A stretch of DNA of 64,000 bases, from positions 32,915-96,914 of the forward strand of contig CAYLZO010000001.1 of the NCBI GenBank assembly GCA_964387775.1, written 5' to 3'. The notes below the pieces were generated by a model, which worked only from the letters and a program-made list of their open reading frames with translations, ran no database searches and was not told where the DNA came from. The stretch is from CAYLZO01 sp964387775. GTDB lineage: Bacteria > Chloroflexota > Anaerolineae > JAAYZQ01. Positions 7,681 to 16,487 of the stretch are shown here, piece by piece; the first letter of the stretch is position 1; every line of letters begins with the position of its first letter. The position numbers and the translations under genes are program-made.

Positions 7681-8798
7681 TCGACGTCTCCACTGAGGGT
7701 GGGCAGGATCTGGGCCTCGACGGCAGCCTCGTCCATACCGTACATCTGGCTAAAGAACTCGACGACTTTCTGGCGCACGTCCAGGTCGGGGAAGCGGTCG
7801 GGGTGAATCTTGCCTGCTAGCCAGGTCACACCCAAGATCCAGCGCGGGTCGGGCTGGTCCCAGCTAAAGACGTCGGCCGGAAAGCCATAGATCTCGCCCG
7901 CCTCCACGGCGCGGAGGGCCTGCCACTGGGCGTCGGCCGCCAACCGGTCCACGACCTCGGCCGAGTCGGCGCGGTAGTGGATGACGAATACCTTGTCCGG
8001 GTCCCAGGCCGCGATCTGTTCAAAATTGACCACGGTCCAGCCGCCGGCCCGGGCCGCCTCGCTCCAGATGGGGCGGCCGCCGGCCAGCTCGACCTCGGTG
8101 GTTTGGAGCCAGGAGGCCGAGGGCACTTCGAGGGCCACCTCGCCGCCCTGGTCACTGTACTGCACCAGCAACACGCCGGGCGTTTCGTCGGCCGGCAACG
8201 CCTGCACAGTGCCAACGATGTGGTCCAGGCGGGCCTGATAGTAGGCGCGGATCTCGCCTGCCCGCTCGTCGTTCTCCAGAAGTTGGCCGAGCGTGAGCAC
8301 GTCGCGGAAATACTGGTCCGGCGTCTCCAGGTCGAGGTAGACGACGGGAATCTCCAGCTCCTCCAGGGACCGGCCCAGCGACTCGGCCATAAAGCTGCGC
8401 AGCAGGACGACGTCGGGATCGAGGGGCGCGATCTGCTCCGGACCGGCGTCGGGGGCCAGGATCGCCTTTTGGTCCCAGGCGGGGTCCACCAGCGAGACAA
8501 AGTCGCCCACCGGCTGGCGGCCGATTACGAGGGCGGCCAGCCGCTCGCTCGTCTCGGGAAAGAGGTAGAGGGTGTCGACGATGGTCAGGCTGCTCCGGCC
8601 GGCGACGACGATGCGCTCCGGCAGGGCTTTGAACTCGACCTCACGGCCCAGGGCGTCGGTGAGGGTCAGGCCCGCCGCCGGCTCGGTGGGCGGCGGCAGG
8701 GGCGAATCGGTCGGGGTCTGCGTGGGCGTGGGCCCACAGGCGCCCAGCAGCAGGCTAACCAGCAGGATGGCGGCGAGGAAAAACGACGTGCGTCTCAT
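7677..8798 (-). CDS. Periplasmic-type iron-siderophore/B12-binding lipoprotein
   Basis: A 373-residue protein starting MRRTSFFLAAILLVSLLLGACG, a lipoprotein signal with lipobox LGAC, then a Thr/Pro linker. The body has the two-lobe BtuF/FepB pattern: ALGREVEFKALPERIVVAG, a long connecting helix and VEAGEIYGFPADVFSWDQP. It captures the substrate and delivers it to the FecCD permease, which it overlaps by 4 nt. Start at 8798 follows AAAAGGAGAG. An in-frame extension upstream lacks a signal peptide and is rejected. Confidence 0.88.
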   Translation of the reverse strand: MRRTSFFLAAILLVSLLLGACGPTPTQTPTDSPLPPPTEPAAGLTLTDALGREVEFKALPERIVVAGRSSLTIVDTLYLFPETSERLAALVIGRQPVGDFVSLVDPAWDQKAILAPDAGPEQIAPLDPDVVLLRSFMAESLGRSLEELEIPVVYLDLETPDQYFRDVLTLGQLLENDERAGEIRAYYQARLDHIVGTVQALPADETPGVLLVQYSDQGGEVALEVPSASWLQTTEVELAGGRPIWSEAARAGGWTVVNFEQIAAWDPDKVFVIHYRADSAEVVDRLAADAQWQALRAVEAGEIYGFPADVFSWDQPDPRWILGVTWLAGKIHPDRFPDLDVRQKVVEFFSQMYGMDEAAVEAQILPTLSGDVE

Positions 8799-8883
8799 GC
8801 AGCAAACTCTCCTTTTAGTCATTTTCTGTTCGATGCGGACTATGGTCTGCGTCGAGCGGGGTAGGGCAAGATTCAATCTTGCC

Positions 8884-9405
8884 CTACAATATCTCCAGGC
8901 AGCGGTCCAGCCAGTGGATGACGGCCTGGAGCTGACCCCGGCGGAATTCGAGCACGCAGCGGCGGAAGGCGTCCTCGGCCTCGGCGGCGAGTTGGTCAAA
9001 GCGGGCAACCTGCTCCCGGCAGACGGCCTGTTGGGCGGCAACCAGGTCCGCCAGGCCGTCGAGGGCCAGTCGCCGGAAAAAGTAGAGGCGGGCCAGGAAC
9101 TCGACGCGGATGTGACGCAGGTAGGGCGTCGGCTGGCGAACCCAGGCCAGAAAGACGTCGCGGCCGTCCGGGGTCAGGTGGTAGACCTTGCGCGCCGGGC
9201 GGTCGGGCTGGGGCTCGACCTGGGCCTCGACCAGGCCGGCCTCTTCCAACTGCTTGAGCTGGGCGTAGAGCTGGCTCAGCCCGATCTGCCACACCCGGCC
9301 CAGCTCGCGGCCAAACTCCTGGTGCAGCTCGTAGCCGTGGCGGGGCTGGAGCATGAGCAGTCCGAGCAAAACGGGTTGTGGTGAAGCTGCCGTATCCCGG
9401 GCCAA
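8884..9405 (-). CDS. PadR-family transcriptional regulator
   Basis: A 173-residue protein: an N-terminal winged helix (LLGLLMLQPRHGYELHQ, QLYAQLKQLEEAGLVEA, KVYHLTPDGRDVFLAW) followed by a C-terminal helical dimerisation region of PadR subfamily 2 type. Start is TTG 9405, chosen because AAAGGAGGGGG lies at the right distance. It is transcribed towards the iron/B12 importer 85 nt away and may control it, itself, or the divergent GT39 gene. PadR proteins often respond to phenolics or drugs; no effector can be inferred here. Confidence 0.88.
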   Translation of the reverse strand: MARDTAASPQPVLLGLLMLQPRHGYELHQEFGRELGRVWQIGLSQLYAQLKQLEEAGLVEAQVEPQPDRPARKVYHLTPDGRDVFLAWVRQPTPYLRHIRVEFLARLYFFRRLALDGLADLVAAQQAVCREQVARFDQLAAEAEDAFRRCVLEFRRGQLQAVIHWLDRCLEIL

Positions 9406-9432
9406 GATGTCCCCCTCCTTTTCACGTCGTGG

Positions 9433-9451
9433 ATATTCACATTGTGAGTAT
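9433..9451. promoter_or_regulatory. Candidate PadR operator (19-bp palindrome)
   Basis: ATATTCACA-T-TGTGAGTAT is a near-perfect palindrome (one mismatch) 28 nt upstream of the padR start, in the only AT-rich part of this divergent intergenic region. PadR proteins commonly autoregulate through such dyads. The region 9406-9614 otherwise shows no gene. Confidence 0.45.
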
Positions 9452-9614
9452 ACACATTTTACCCCCGATGAGCCCCATTGTCAAACTTGGAGGGAGAAAA
9501 GGGGATTTCGAAGCGAAGAAAAAAGCTGAATGAGGTCCACATCATTTCTTAACGGGATCTGAACATCTTTGTGGTACCCTGTGGGTGACAGAGACGAGCT
9601 ACGAGGAGGTCAAA

Positions 9615-11774
9615 ATGTCTTTGGTTGCACAGGAAAACCAACCTTGGCGCGAAGGTCATTCTGCCGGGGCGCAGAACCGAACTCGGCCGTTCAGCTTGAG
9701 CCGCCAGCAAGCCCTCGTCGCCGGCGGGCTGGGGCTGATCGTCCTGCTGGGCGCCTTTCTGCGTTTCTACAAGCTGGGCGCGTACAGCATCGGCAACAGC
9801 TATTACGCGGCGACGGTCAAGAGTATGTTGACCTCGTGGCACAACTTTTTTTTCGCCGCCTTTGAGCCGGGCGGCTCGGTGACGGTCGACAAGCCGCCGC
9901 TGGGCTTCTGGTTCCAGGCGGCGTCGGCCTACCTATTCGGCGTCAACGGCTTTGCCCTGGCGCTGCCCCAGGCCCTGGCCGGCACCCTGTCGATCCCGCT
10001 GCTCTACGGGCTGGTCCGGCGCCAGTTCGGGCGCTGGGCGGGCCGGGTCGCCGCCCTGGCGCTGGCCGTACTGCCCGTGGCCGTCTCGGCCGAGCGGAAC
10101 AACACCATCGACGGGCTGCTGGTGTTCGTCCTGCTGCTGGCCGCCTGGGCCTTCTGGCGGGCGACGCGCGGCGGCCGGCTCCGCTACTTGCTGCTGGGCG
10201 CCGTGCTCGTCGGCCTGGGATTCAACGTCAAGATGCTCCAGGCGTTTCTGCCCCTGCCGGCGTTCTACGGGCTCTACCTGCTGGGCGCCCGCACCCGCTG
10301 GTGGAAGCGCTTCGTCCACCTGGGGCTGGCGACGGCCGTGTTGCTGGCCATCTCGCTGTCGTGGGCCGTCGCCGTGGACCTGACGCCGCCCGAGAGCCGG
10401 CCCTACATCGGCAGCAGCGAGGACAACACGGTCATGGAGCTGATCGTCGGCCACAACGGCCTCAAGCGTCTCAACGTCCTCTCGTTTTTCAGCGACGACG
10501 GCGGCGACGGCCAGGTCGTCGCGCGGCCGGCCGGTGCACCGCCACCTCAGGCGGGCGTCCGGCCGCTGCCCGGCGGGCAGGGCAATCCGCCGCCGCCGCC
10601 GGGCGGGGCGTTGAATCCGCCCGACGACCGGCCGCCACCGCCCGGAGATGGCCAACAAGGGCAACCCGGTCCGGCCGGCGGCCCCGGCCGCACGTCCGAG
10701 GTGGGCGAGGCCGGCTGGCTGCGCCTCTTCACCGAGCCGCTGGTCGGCGAGGCGGGCTGGCTGCTGCCCGTGGCGCTGCTGAGCCTGCCGCTGGCGCTGG
10801 CCGTGCTGGGCCGCCCCCGGCCCCTCGGCAAGAAGGCGCCTTTGAAGGCGCAAGCCCCCGTCCCGGGGGCGGACGCCCCGGGACGGGGCTTGGCGCAAAA
10901 AAGCCATCCCTGGCGGCTTGGTAAAAAGCACCTGGCCCTGGCGCTGTGGGCCGGTTGGCTGCTGCCCGAGGTCGTCTATTTCACCTTCAACTCGGCCCTG
11001 TGGCACGCCTACTACCTGATCATGCTCGGCCCGCCGCTGGCCGCGCTGGTGGGCGCAACGGCCTGGGCGCTGTGGCGGCTGTCCCGGCGGCGGAGGTGGC
11101 TGCCGCTGCTGACGATGGCCTTGATCGCGGGCGTGACCCTGTGGGTGCAGCTCAACGCCCTGCGCGAGTATCTGACCTACACGGCCCTCGTGCTGGCCGC
11201 GGCGGTGCCGCTGTTTCTCGGCGGGCTGGCATTGCTCGACTGGGCGGGGCAGCAGAAGCGGTGGGCTCTGGCCCGCGTGGGTTTCAGCCTGGCCATCCTG
11301 TCGCTGGCCGTGGCGCCCCTGCTCTGGTCGGCGGCTACGGCACTGAACGAGAATCCCAACGTGCCCCTGCCCCGCTCCGGGCCGGACACCGGCCAGGCGC
11401 AGGCCCGCATGTCCGACACGCTCTCGCCGGCCCAGGACGCGATTCTCGACTACCTGCTGGCCCACACCGGCCCCGACGACTATCTCGTCGCCGGGCTCAG
11501 CTCGCACGACGTGTCGGGCTACATCATCGAGACCGGCCGCCCGGCGCTGACCTTTGGCGGCTTTAACGGCGGCGACGACGTGGTGACGGTCGAGAAACTG
11601 GCCGAGATGGTCGAGCGCGGCGAGCTGCGCTACGTGCTCGGCGGGCGGGAGCTGGCCCAGCGCAAGCCCGAGATCGGCCAGTGGGTGGAGCGCACCTGCA
11701 CGCCTGTCAAAGCACCCGGCGCAACGACGATGGATCGCGGACAGCCCACGGTTCTGTACGATTGTGGCGGGTAG
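9615..11774 (+). CDS. GT39-family membrane glycosyltransferase (YkcB/ArnT-like)
   Basis: A ~719-residue polytopic protein. An N-terminal cytoplasmic tail is followed by a first helix (LGLIVLLGAFLRFYKLG), a GSVTVDKPPLGFW loop with the catalytic-type acidic residue typical of the PMT/ArnT superfamily, then AERNNTIDGLLVFVLLL and further helices. These enzymes move a sugar from a polyprenyl phosphate to lipid, protein or wall polymer outside the membrane. Residues ~300-360 are a Pro/Gly-rich linker, and a near-palindrome (10848-10896) is read in frame. AGGAGG before ATG 9615 decides the start. GtrA follows within 10 nt. Confidence 0.88.
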   Translation: MSLVAQENQPWREGHSAGAQNRTRPFSLSRQQALVAGGLGLIVLLGAFLRFYKLGAYSIGNSYYAATVKSMLTSWHNFFFAAFEPGGSVTVDKPPLGFWFQAASAYLFGVNGFALALPQALAGTLSIPLLYGLVRRQFGRWAGRVAALALAVLPVAVSAERNNTIDGLLVFVLLLAAWAFWRATRGGRLRYLLLGAVLVGLGFNVKMLQAFLPLPAFYGLYLLGARTRWWKRFVHLGLATAVLLAISLSWAVAVDLTPPESRPYIGSSEDNTVMELIVGHNGLKRLNVLSFFSDDGGDGQVVARPAGAPPPQAGVRPLPGGQGNPPPPPGGALNPPDDRPPPPGDGQQGQPGPAGGPGRTSEVGEAGWLRLFTEPLVGEAGWLLPVALLSLPLALAVLGRPRPLGKKAPLKAQAPVPGADAPGRGLAQKSHPWRLGKKHLALALWAGWLLPEVVYFTFNSALWHAYYLIMLGPPLAALVGATAWALWRLSRRRRWLPLLTMALIAGVTLWVQLNALREYLTYTALVLAAAVPLFLGGLALLDWAGQQKRWALARVGFSLAILSLAVAPLLWSAATALNENPNVPLPRSGPDTGQAQARMSDTLSPAQDAILDYLLAHTGPDDYLVAGLSSHDVSGYIIETGRPALTFGGFNGGDDVVTVEKLAEMVERGELRYVLGGRELAQRKPEIGQWVERTCTPVKAPGATTMDRGQPTVLYDCGG
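10848..10896. repeat. Palindromic repeat inside the GT39 gene
   Basis: The arms 10848-10870 and 10875-10896 are nearly perfect reverse complements (GCGCAAGCCCC...GGGGC and its mirror). They encode an in-frame Ala/Pro/Gly-rich loop (AQAPVPGADAPGRGLAQK) between membrane segments. It looks like a REP-like element accommodated in a tolerant cytoplasmic or external loop. Confidence 0.7.
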
Positions 11775-11784
11775 GGAGGTTGCC

Positions 11785-12294
11785 GTGAGATCGTCTTTCG
11801 TCACTCGCACCCGATTCGCCGTTTCGGCGGCCCGGAGACAGCCCGGTGAGCGCAACGCGGACTGGCGTCCACTGGGAGCGGGCCTGTGGAAGGTTCAGGT
11901 CCTCAAGTTCCTGGCCGTGGGCGTGCTCAACACGGGGGTAGACGCCATCCTCTACCTGGCGCTGACCCGCTGGCTGGGCCTGGCCGCGCTGCCAGCCCTG
12001 GCAAAGGGGGTTTCCTACAGCGCCGGCGTGGTCAACAGCTTTTACTGGAATCGCACCTGGACGTTTCGCGCGTCAAACGCCGGCAACCTGGGGACATTCG
12101 TTGCCTTCGCCCTGGCCAACCTGGCGGCGCTGGGCCTCAACGCCGGCGTGATGCACTTGGTGCTGAACGTGGTCGGCCTGCCGGAGGCAGTGGCGTTTGT
12201 GGCAGCTACCGGTGTTACGTTTGCCTGGAATTTCGGCCTCAGTAAATTCGTCGTCTTTCGGTCGGACACGGATGCTACGGATTCCACGGATTAG
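11785..12294 (+). CDS. GtrA-family membrane protein
   Basis: A 169-residue protein with four predicted helices from ~residue 40: VQVLKFLAVGVLNTGVDA, AKGVSYSAGVVNSFYWNR, FVAFALANLAALGLNAGV and VAATGVTFAWNFGLSKFVVF. The FYWNRTWTF motif is typical of GtrA, thought to flip or position polyprenyl-linked sugars for glycosyltransferases. Start GTG 11785 follows GGGAGG. The last ~9 residues (DTDATDSTD) are encoded by a dispersed CGGAT repeat, so the native C-terminus has probably been replaced. It sits between GT39 and a GT2 remnant. Confidence 0.85.
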   Translation: MRSSFVTRTRFAVSAARRQPGERNADWRPLGAGLWKVQVLKFLAVGVLNTGVDAILYLALTRWLGLAALPALAKGVSYSAGVVNSFYWNRTWTFRASNAGNLGTFVAFALANLAALGLNAGVMHLVLNVVGLPEAVAFVAATGVTFAWNFGLSKFVVFRSDTDATDSTD

Positions 12295-12334
12295 CTGCTG
12301 CCTGTTATCCGTGAAATCCGTCCAATCCGTGTCC
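12264..12334. repeat. Dispersed CGGAT/ATCCG inverted repeat
   Basis: Arms GGACACGGAT...CACGGAT (from 12264) and ATCCGTG...ATCCGTGTCC (to 12334) pair at 24 of 28 positions around a ~15-nt loop. It overlaps the gtrA stop and could fold as an RNA hairpin there. Related sequence is at 1341-1400. Confidence 0.7.
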
Positions 12335-12405
12335 AAAGCAGAATCAGGCGTAATGTTGAGCGGGCTAGAGCATCTGATCCAGTGAGAACCTGAGCAGGGA
12401 GAACC

Positions 12406-12552
12406 ATGTCGAGTTTGTCAATCGTATTGCCGGCCTACAACGAAGAAGAGAACGCCGCCGCCGCCGTCAAGGAGGTGGCGGCCGTGGCCCGGCAGTTGGG
12501 TATCGAGTACGAGATCATCCTCGTCAACGACGGCAGCCGGCGGCGCTCCTGA
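12406..12552 (+). pseudogene. Truncated GT2 family glycosyltransferase remnant
   Basis: ATG 12406 (AGGGAGAACC upstream) opens MSSLSIVLPAYNEEENA... and reaches EIILVNDGSRRRS before TGA at 12550. The residues are the start of a GT-A fold family 2 polyprenol-phosphate glycosyltransferase (LPAYNEEEN and VNDGSRD are hallmarks). The match stops at NDGSR after ~46 residues, out of the usual 230-350. Together with GT39 and GtrA this was probably a complete lipid-linked sugar transfer set. Either a deletion or an assembly junction near 12540 removed the rest. Confidence 0.75.
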
Positions 12553-12572
12553 TCGGGCGAGCCGCCGCGTCT

Positions 12573-13637
12573 CTACACGTCTATTGACGTGCCACAATAG
12601 TCGCAGACGATCGTTCGCGCGCCCGGGGCCGGGGGTGAGAGCCGCCCGCCGCAGGCCGGGCAGTGGGTCGGGGCTTCTCCGGCCGGCTCTACCGGAGTGG
12701 CCTCGGCCGGATCTGCCGTTTCCGGGGCAGCGGGCGCGGAATCGAGCTGGCCGCCCTGGACGAACTTGAGCAAGCTGGCCCACACCTCGTTGGTGGTGTC
12801 CTCCAGGCGCAGCGTCACCTCGCCGTGCAGCCCCGACGTGTACTCGTGGAAGCGCAGGTGGAGCAACTCTTTGTGGCCCAGGAACTTTTTCTCGTCCTCG
12901 GCTTCCAGCTCGGCGACGTTGGCGACGGTCGATTCCCACAGCTTCTCCTGGACCAGTTCCGACTCGGTGGTGATAAAGAGGATCTTTTTGGTGGCCTTTT
13001 TCTCGCGCTGCTCAAAGAGGAGCCGGTCGTCGGTCAGGAACAGGATGCCCTCCGGCTCGTCGGGGTGGTTGGTCCAGACGGCCTCGCCGGCCGCGACGCC
13101 GTGTTCGTCCGGCTGGAGGTCGAACGAGGCGGTGTCCAGCGCGTCGAGCATGAACTCGACCGCGTCGAATTCCGATTCGAGCTGGCGCAGGGGCTCCTGA
13201 ACCGAATCGTACAACCCCCGCACGTCACGCTCGGCGGTGTCGAGCTGGGATTCGAGGCGGTCCAGGTTGTGCTCCAGGCGATCCAGCGCCCGGTCGGCGA
13301 GCACGCTGCGGCCGCAGAGCCGCTCGATCTCTTGGCCCAGATCGTCGAGGCGAGGGACCTCGTCCCGGAGGACGTCGAGGGCTTCGCGGCGGCGCTCGGG
13401 CCAGCCCTCACTTAGCGTCTCCGCCCGCGCCTCCCAGTCCTGGCTGTAGTGATAGCCCCGGCCGGCCAGCTCGTCGATCCGATGGGGCAGGGCCTCGATC
13501 TGGCCGGTCACGTCCTCGATCTCGTCCCGCAGGTGGCCCAGCGTAACCCGGCTGGACAGCCGATCCCACTCTGAACACAATTCTTCAAATCGCTCCGCCC
13601 GCTTTTCTGCTGGCGATTTCTGATCCGCGTTGCTCAT
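12573..13637 (-). CDS. Coiled-coil protein with GRAM/PH-like middle and C-terminal zinc ribbon
   Basis: 354 residues. Residues ~10-170 are charged heptad-like helices (coiled coil). Residues ~185-290 form a beta-rich segment (GILFLTDDRLLFEQRE...LHLRFHEYTSGLHGEVTLRL) like bacterial PH/GRAM domains. After a Pro/Glu/Ala linker the C-terminus is a four-cysteine zinc ribbon, CPACGG...CDYCG. No family is recognised and no signal peptide is seen. A good promoter lies at 13674-13702. Function unknown; a scaffold or membrane-adapter role would be guesswork. Confidence 0.75.
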   Translation of the reverse strand: MSNADQKSPAEKRAERFEELCSEWDRLSSRVTLGHLRDEIEDVTGQIEALPHRIDELAGRGYHYSQDWEARAETLSEGWPERRREALDVLRDEVPRLDDLGQEIERLCGRSVLADRALDRLEHNLDRLESQLDTAERDVRGLYDSVQEPLRQLESEFDAVEFMLDALDTASFDLQPDEHGVAAGEAVWTNHPDEPEGILFLTDDRLLFEQREKKATKKILFITTESELVQEKLWESTVANVAELEAEDEKKFLGHKELLHLRFHEYTSGLHGEVTLRLEDTTNEVWASLLKFVQGGQLDSAPAAPETADPAEATPVEPAGEAPTHCPACGGRLSPPAPGARTIVCDYCGTSIDV

Positions 13638-13664
13638 GTAGCTCCTCCTTCAAACGGTTGCTGG

Positions 13665-14291
13665 ATGGCAGGAATGATACCACAGTTGGGCCGAATGGGC
13701 AATGGGGACCCTTCGACGGGCTCGGGGCAAGCTGGAACCATCACCGACCAAGCTACCGGCTTGATGTGGATGCAGGCTGACAGCGGCATGACACTGACCT
13801 GGGAGGAGGCCCTGGCCTACGCCGAGTCCGCCGAGTACGCGAGCTACGACGACTGGCGCCTGCCCAACGCCAAGGAACTCCAGAGCATCGTGGATTACAG
13901 CCAGGCGCCCGACGCCCAGGACCCGGCCCAGGCCGGCCCGGCCATCGACCCGGTCTTTGACGTCAGCTCCGACGACGCCTACTTTTGGACCAGCACGACC
14001 CACGTCGAAGGCCCCCGAGGGGACTCTGCGGCTTACATCGCCTTTGGCGAGGCCTGGGGTTGGATGGAGCAGCCGCCCGGCTCGGGCGACTACACCCTGC
14101 TCAACGTCCACGGCGCGGGCGCGCAGCGCAGCGATCCCAAGTCCGGCGACCCCGGCGACTACCCCTACGGCCACGGTCCCCAGGGCGACGTGGTGCGCAT
14201 CTACAACTATGTGCGGCTGGTGCGTGACGCCGAACCGGTGGCAGAGCCGGAGCACACCCTCTACCTGCCCCTCGTGTTGCGCGACGGGTGA
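13665..14291 (+). CDS. Lcl/DUF1566 domain protein, probably 5'-truncated
   Basis: A ~208-residue frame with a DUF1566 (Lcl C-terminal) domain: TITDQATGLMWMQAD, WEEALAYAES, YDDWRLPNAKEL, FWTSTT and a final YVRLVRD. The canonical NGDGTITD at the domain start is split into NGD and GTITD by PSTGSGQA, encoded by a dispersed repeat at 13709-13732. There is no signal peptide, yet the protein ends in the YLPLVLRDG tail seen on secreted proteins here. The start and its ribosome site are poor, so the real 5' part has probably been lost. Confidence 0.65.
   Translation: MAGMIPQLGRMGNGDPSTGSGQAGTITDQATGLMWMQADSGMTLTWEEALAYAESAEYASYDDWRLPNAKELQSIVDYSQAPDAQDPAQAGPAIDPVFDVSSDDAYFWTSTTHVEGPRGDSAAYIAFGEAWGWMEQPPGSGDYTLLNVHGAGAQRSDPKSGDPGDYPYGHGPQGDVVRIYNYVRLVRDAEPVAEPEHTLYLPLVLRDG
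13674..13702 (-). promoter_or_regulatory. Candidate sigma-70 promoter for the zinc-ribbon gene
   Basis: Minus strand: -35 TTGCCC (13697-13702), a 17-nt spacer, -10 TATCAT (13674-13679), 37 nt upstream of the start at 13637. It overlaps the first codons of the divergent DUF1566-like frame. Confidence 0.55.
13709..13732. repeat. Dispersed repeat, TTCGAC...GCTCxGGGCAAGC type
   Basis: CCCTTCGACGGGCTCGGGGC plus AAGC, exactly 24 nt, interrupts the DUF1566 motif NGD|GTITD without shifting frame. Related copies: 51834-51859, 53260-53297, 55625-55642 and 62492-62538. Confidence 0.8.
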
Positions 14292-14308
14292 GCGTCGATC
14301 TGCCGCAC

Positions 14309-14338
14309 TTTCCCCAAGACACGATTTCGTGCTATAAT
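14309..14338 (+). promoter_or_regulatory. Candidate promoter for the response regulator/kinase pair
   Basis: -35 TTTCCC (14309-14314), an 18-nt spacer, a perfect -10 TATAAT (14333-14338), 21 nt before ATG 14360. Confidence 0.55.
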
Positions 14339-14359
14339 CTGAGCCGGGGGAGGTCGGAC

Positions 14360-15048
<689 letters not shown>

Positions 15049-15052
<4 letters not shown>

Positions 15053-16487
15053 CCCGCTCTCTGGCCTTCAAACTGGTCCTCGCCTTTTTGCTGGTGAGCA
15101 TCGCCGGCGCGGCGCTGACCGCCCTCTTTGCCCGCTGGGCCACCTACCGGGAATTCGAGCAACTGGTGCTGGAACAATCGCAGAGCAATTTCGTGACCAG
15201 TGCCACGGCCTACTATGGGGTGAATGGCTCGTGGCAGGGGGTTCACGAATACTTTCGGCTCGGCGCGGCAGGCGCGCCCCAACCCCAGCCGCCCGAGCAG
15301 CAACTGCGCCCGCCGCCCCAGCCCGCCCCCTGGGAGAGGGTGCAGCGACCCCAGCCGCCCTACGTCTTTGCCCTGGCCGACGCGGAGGGCACGATCGTCC
15401 TGCCCGCCGGGCCGTACCGCCTCGGCGACCAAGTCCCGGCTGACGATCTGAGCCAGGGCGTGGCCGTCGAGGTGGACGGCAAGGTCGTGGGCACGGCGCT
15501 GGTCACCGGCGAGAGCCCGCCGTTGGCTGCTCAGGAGGTCCGCTACCTATCCCGCACCAACCGAGCCTCTGTCTATGCGGCGCTGGCCGCCGTCGTCATC
15601 GCCCTGGTCCTGGGGGTTGTCCTGGCCCGCAGCCTCACCCGTCCGGTGCGCGAGCTGACGGCCGCCACCCGGGCGCTGGCCCGGGGCGACCTGGAACCAC
15701 AGGTGCCCGTCCGCTCCCAGGACGAGCTGGGTGAGCTGGCCTCCTCCTTCAACNNNNNNNNNNGACGAACCAGCGACTATGCCCCGCGGAACCATCAACG
15801 GAGTCAGCCTCTACTAACGACCTGCGCCGCCAGATGACGGCCGACATCGCCCACGACCTGCGCTCGCCGCTGACGGTCATGGCCGGCTACCTGGAGGCCC
15901 TGCGCGACGGCGTGCTCCAACCCACCGCCGAGCGATTCGAGATGATGCACCAAGAAGCCCGCTACCTGCGTCGCCTGGTCGAGGACCTGCGCACCCTGTC
16001 GCTGGCCGACGCCGGCGAGTTGACGCTCATGCGCCAGCCCGTCCTGCCCTCCGAGTTGCTGGCGCGGACCCGGGCGGCGCACGAGCCGCAAGCCCGGCAG
16101 CTCGGGATCGACCTCCGGCTCGCGGCCAGCGACGACGTCCCGCCGGTGGAAGCCGACCCCGAGCGTTTGGCCCAGGTGCTCGACAACCTGGTCAGCAATG
16201 CCCTGCGCCACACCCCCGCCGGCGGCTGGATTGCCCTGGGCGCGGCCCCCAACACGGGCCACGTGTTGCTGACCGTCCAGGATAGCGGCGAGGGGATTGC
16301 CCCGGAGCAACTGCCCCACATCTTTGACCGCTTCTACCGGGGCGACCCAGCCCGCCAGACCGACGAGGGCGAGTCGGGCCTGGGCCTGGCCATTGCCAAG
16401 TCGCTGGTCGAGCTGCATGGGGGCCACATCTCGGTGGAGAGCCAGCAGGGCCGGGGGACGACCTTTAGGATCTCGCTGCCGGCCTAA
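15049..16487 (+). CDS. Membrane sensor histidine kinase, interrupted by an assembly gap
   Basis: Left of the gap: an N-terminal helix, an extracellular sensor region with a Pro/Gln-rich stretch, a second helix (YAALAAVVIALVLGVVLA) and HAMP (RSLTRPVRELTAATRALARG...ELGELASSFN). Right of the gap: DHp with the phospho-His in MTADIAHDLRSPLTVM, then the ATPase with N box VLDNLVSNALRHT, DSGEGI, IFDRFYRGD and SGLGLAIAKSLVE. The halves are in different frames because the N count is arbitrary. About 51 nt after the Ns does not look like HAMP linker. Intact length would be ~480 residues. Pairs with the regulator upstream. Confidence 0.88.
15754..15763. other. Assembly gap (10 N) inside the histidine kinase gene
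   Basis: Ten Ns follow the HAMP codons for SSFN. The ~51 nt after the gap, which reads DEPATMPRGTINGVSLY and a stop, does not belong to a kinase. The kinase resumes at codons NDLRRQ. Confidence 0.95.

Noticed and set aside
9933..11855. 640-residue open frame antisense to the GT39 gene
   Set aside because: Gln/Arg/Pro-rich shadow of a GC-rich gene; the plus-strand frame has membrane helices, motifs and a good ribosome site.
13665..13708. Good upstream start for the DUF1566 protein
   Set aside because: The region is occupied by the promoter of the divergent gene and has no Shine-Dalgarno sequence; the 5' end is judged missing.
15754..15763. Intron or intein inside the kinase, polA or gatA
   Set aside because: All three interruptions are exactly 10 N, a scaffolding filler; no intein or intron motifs flank them.
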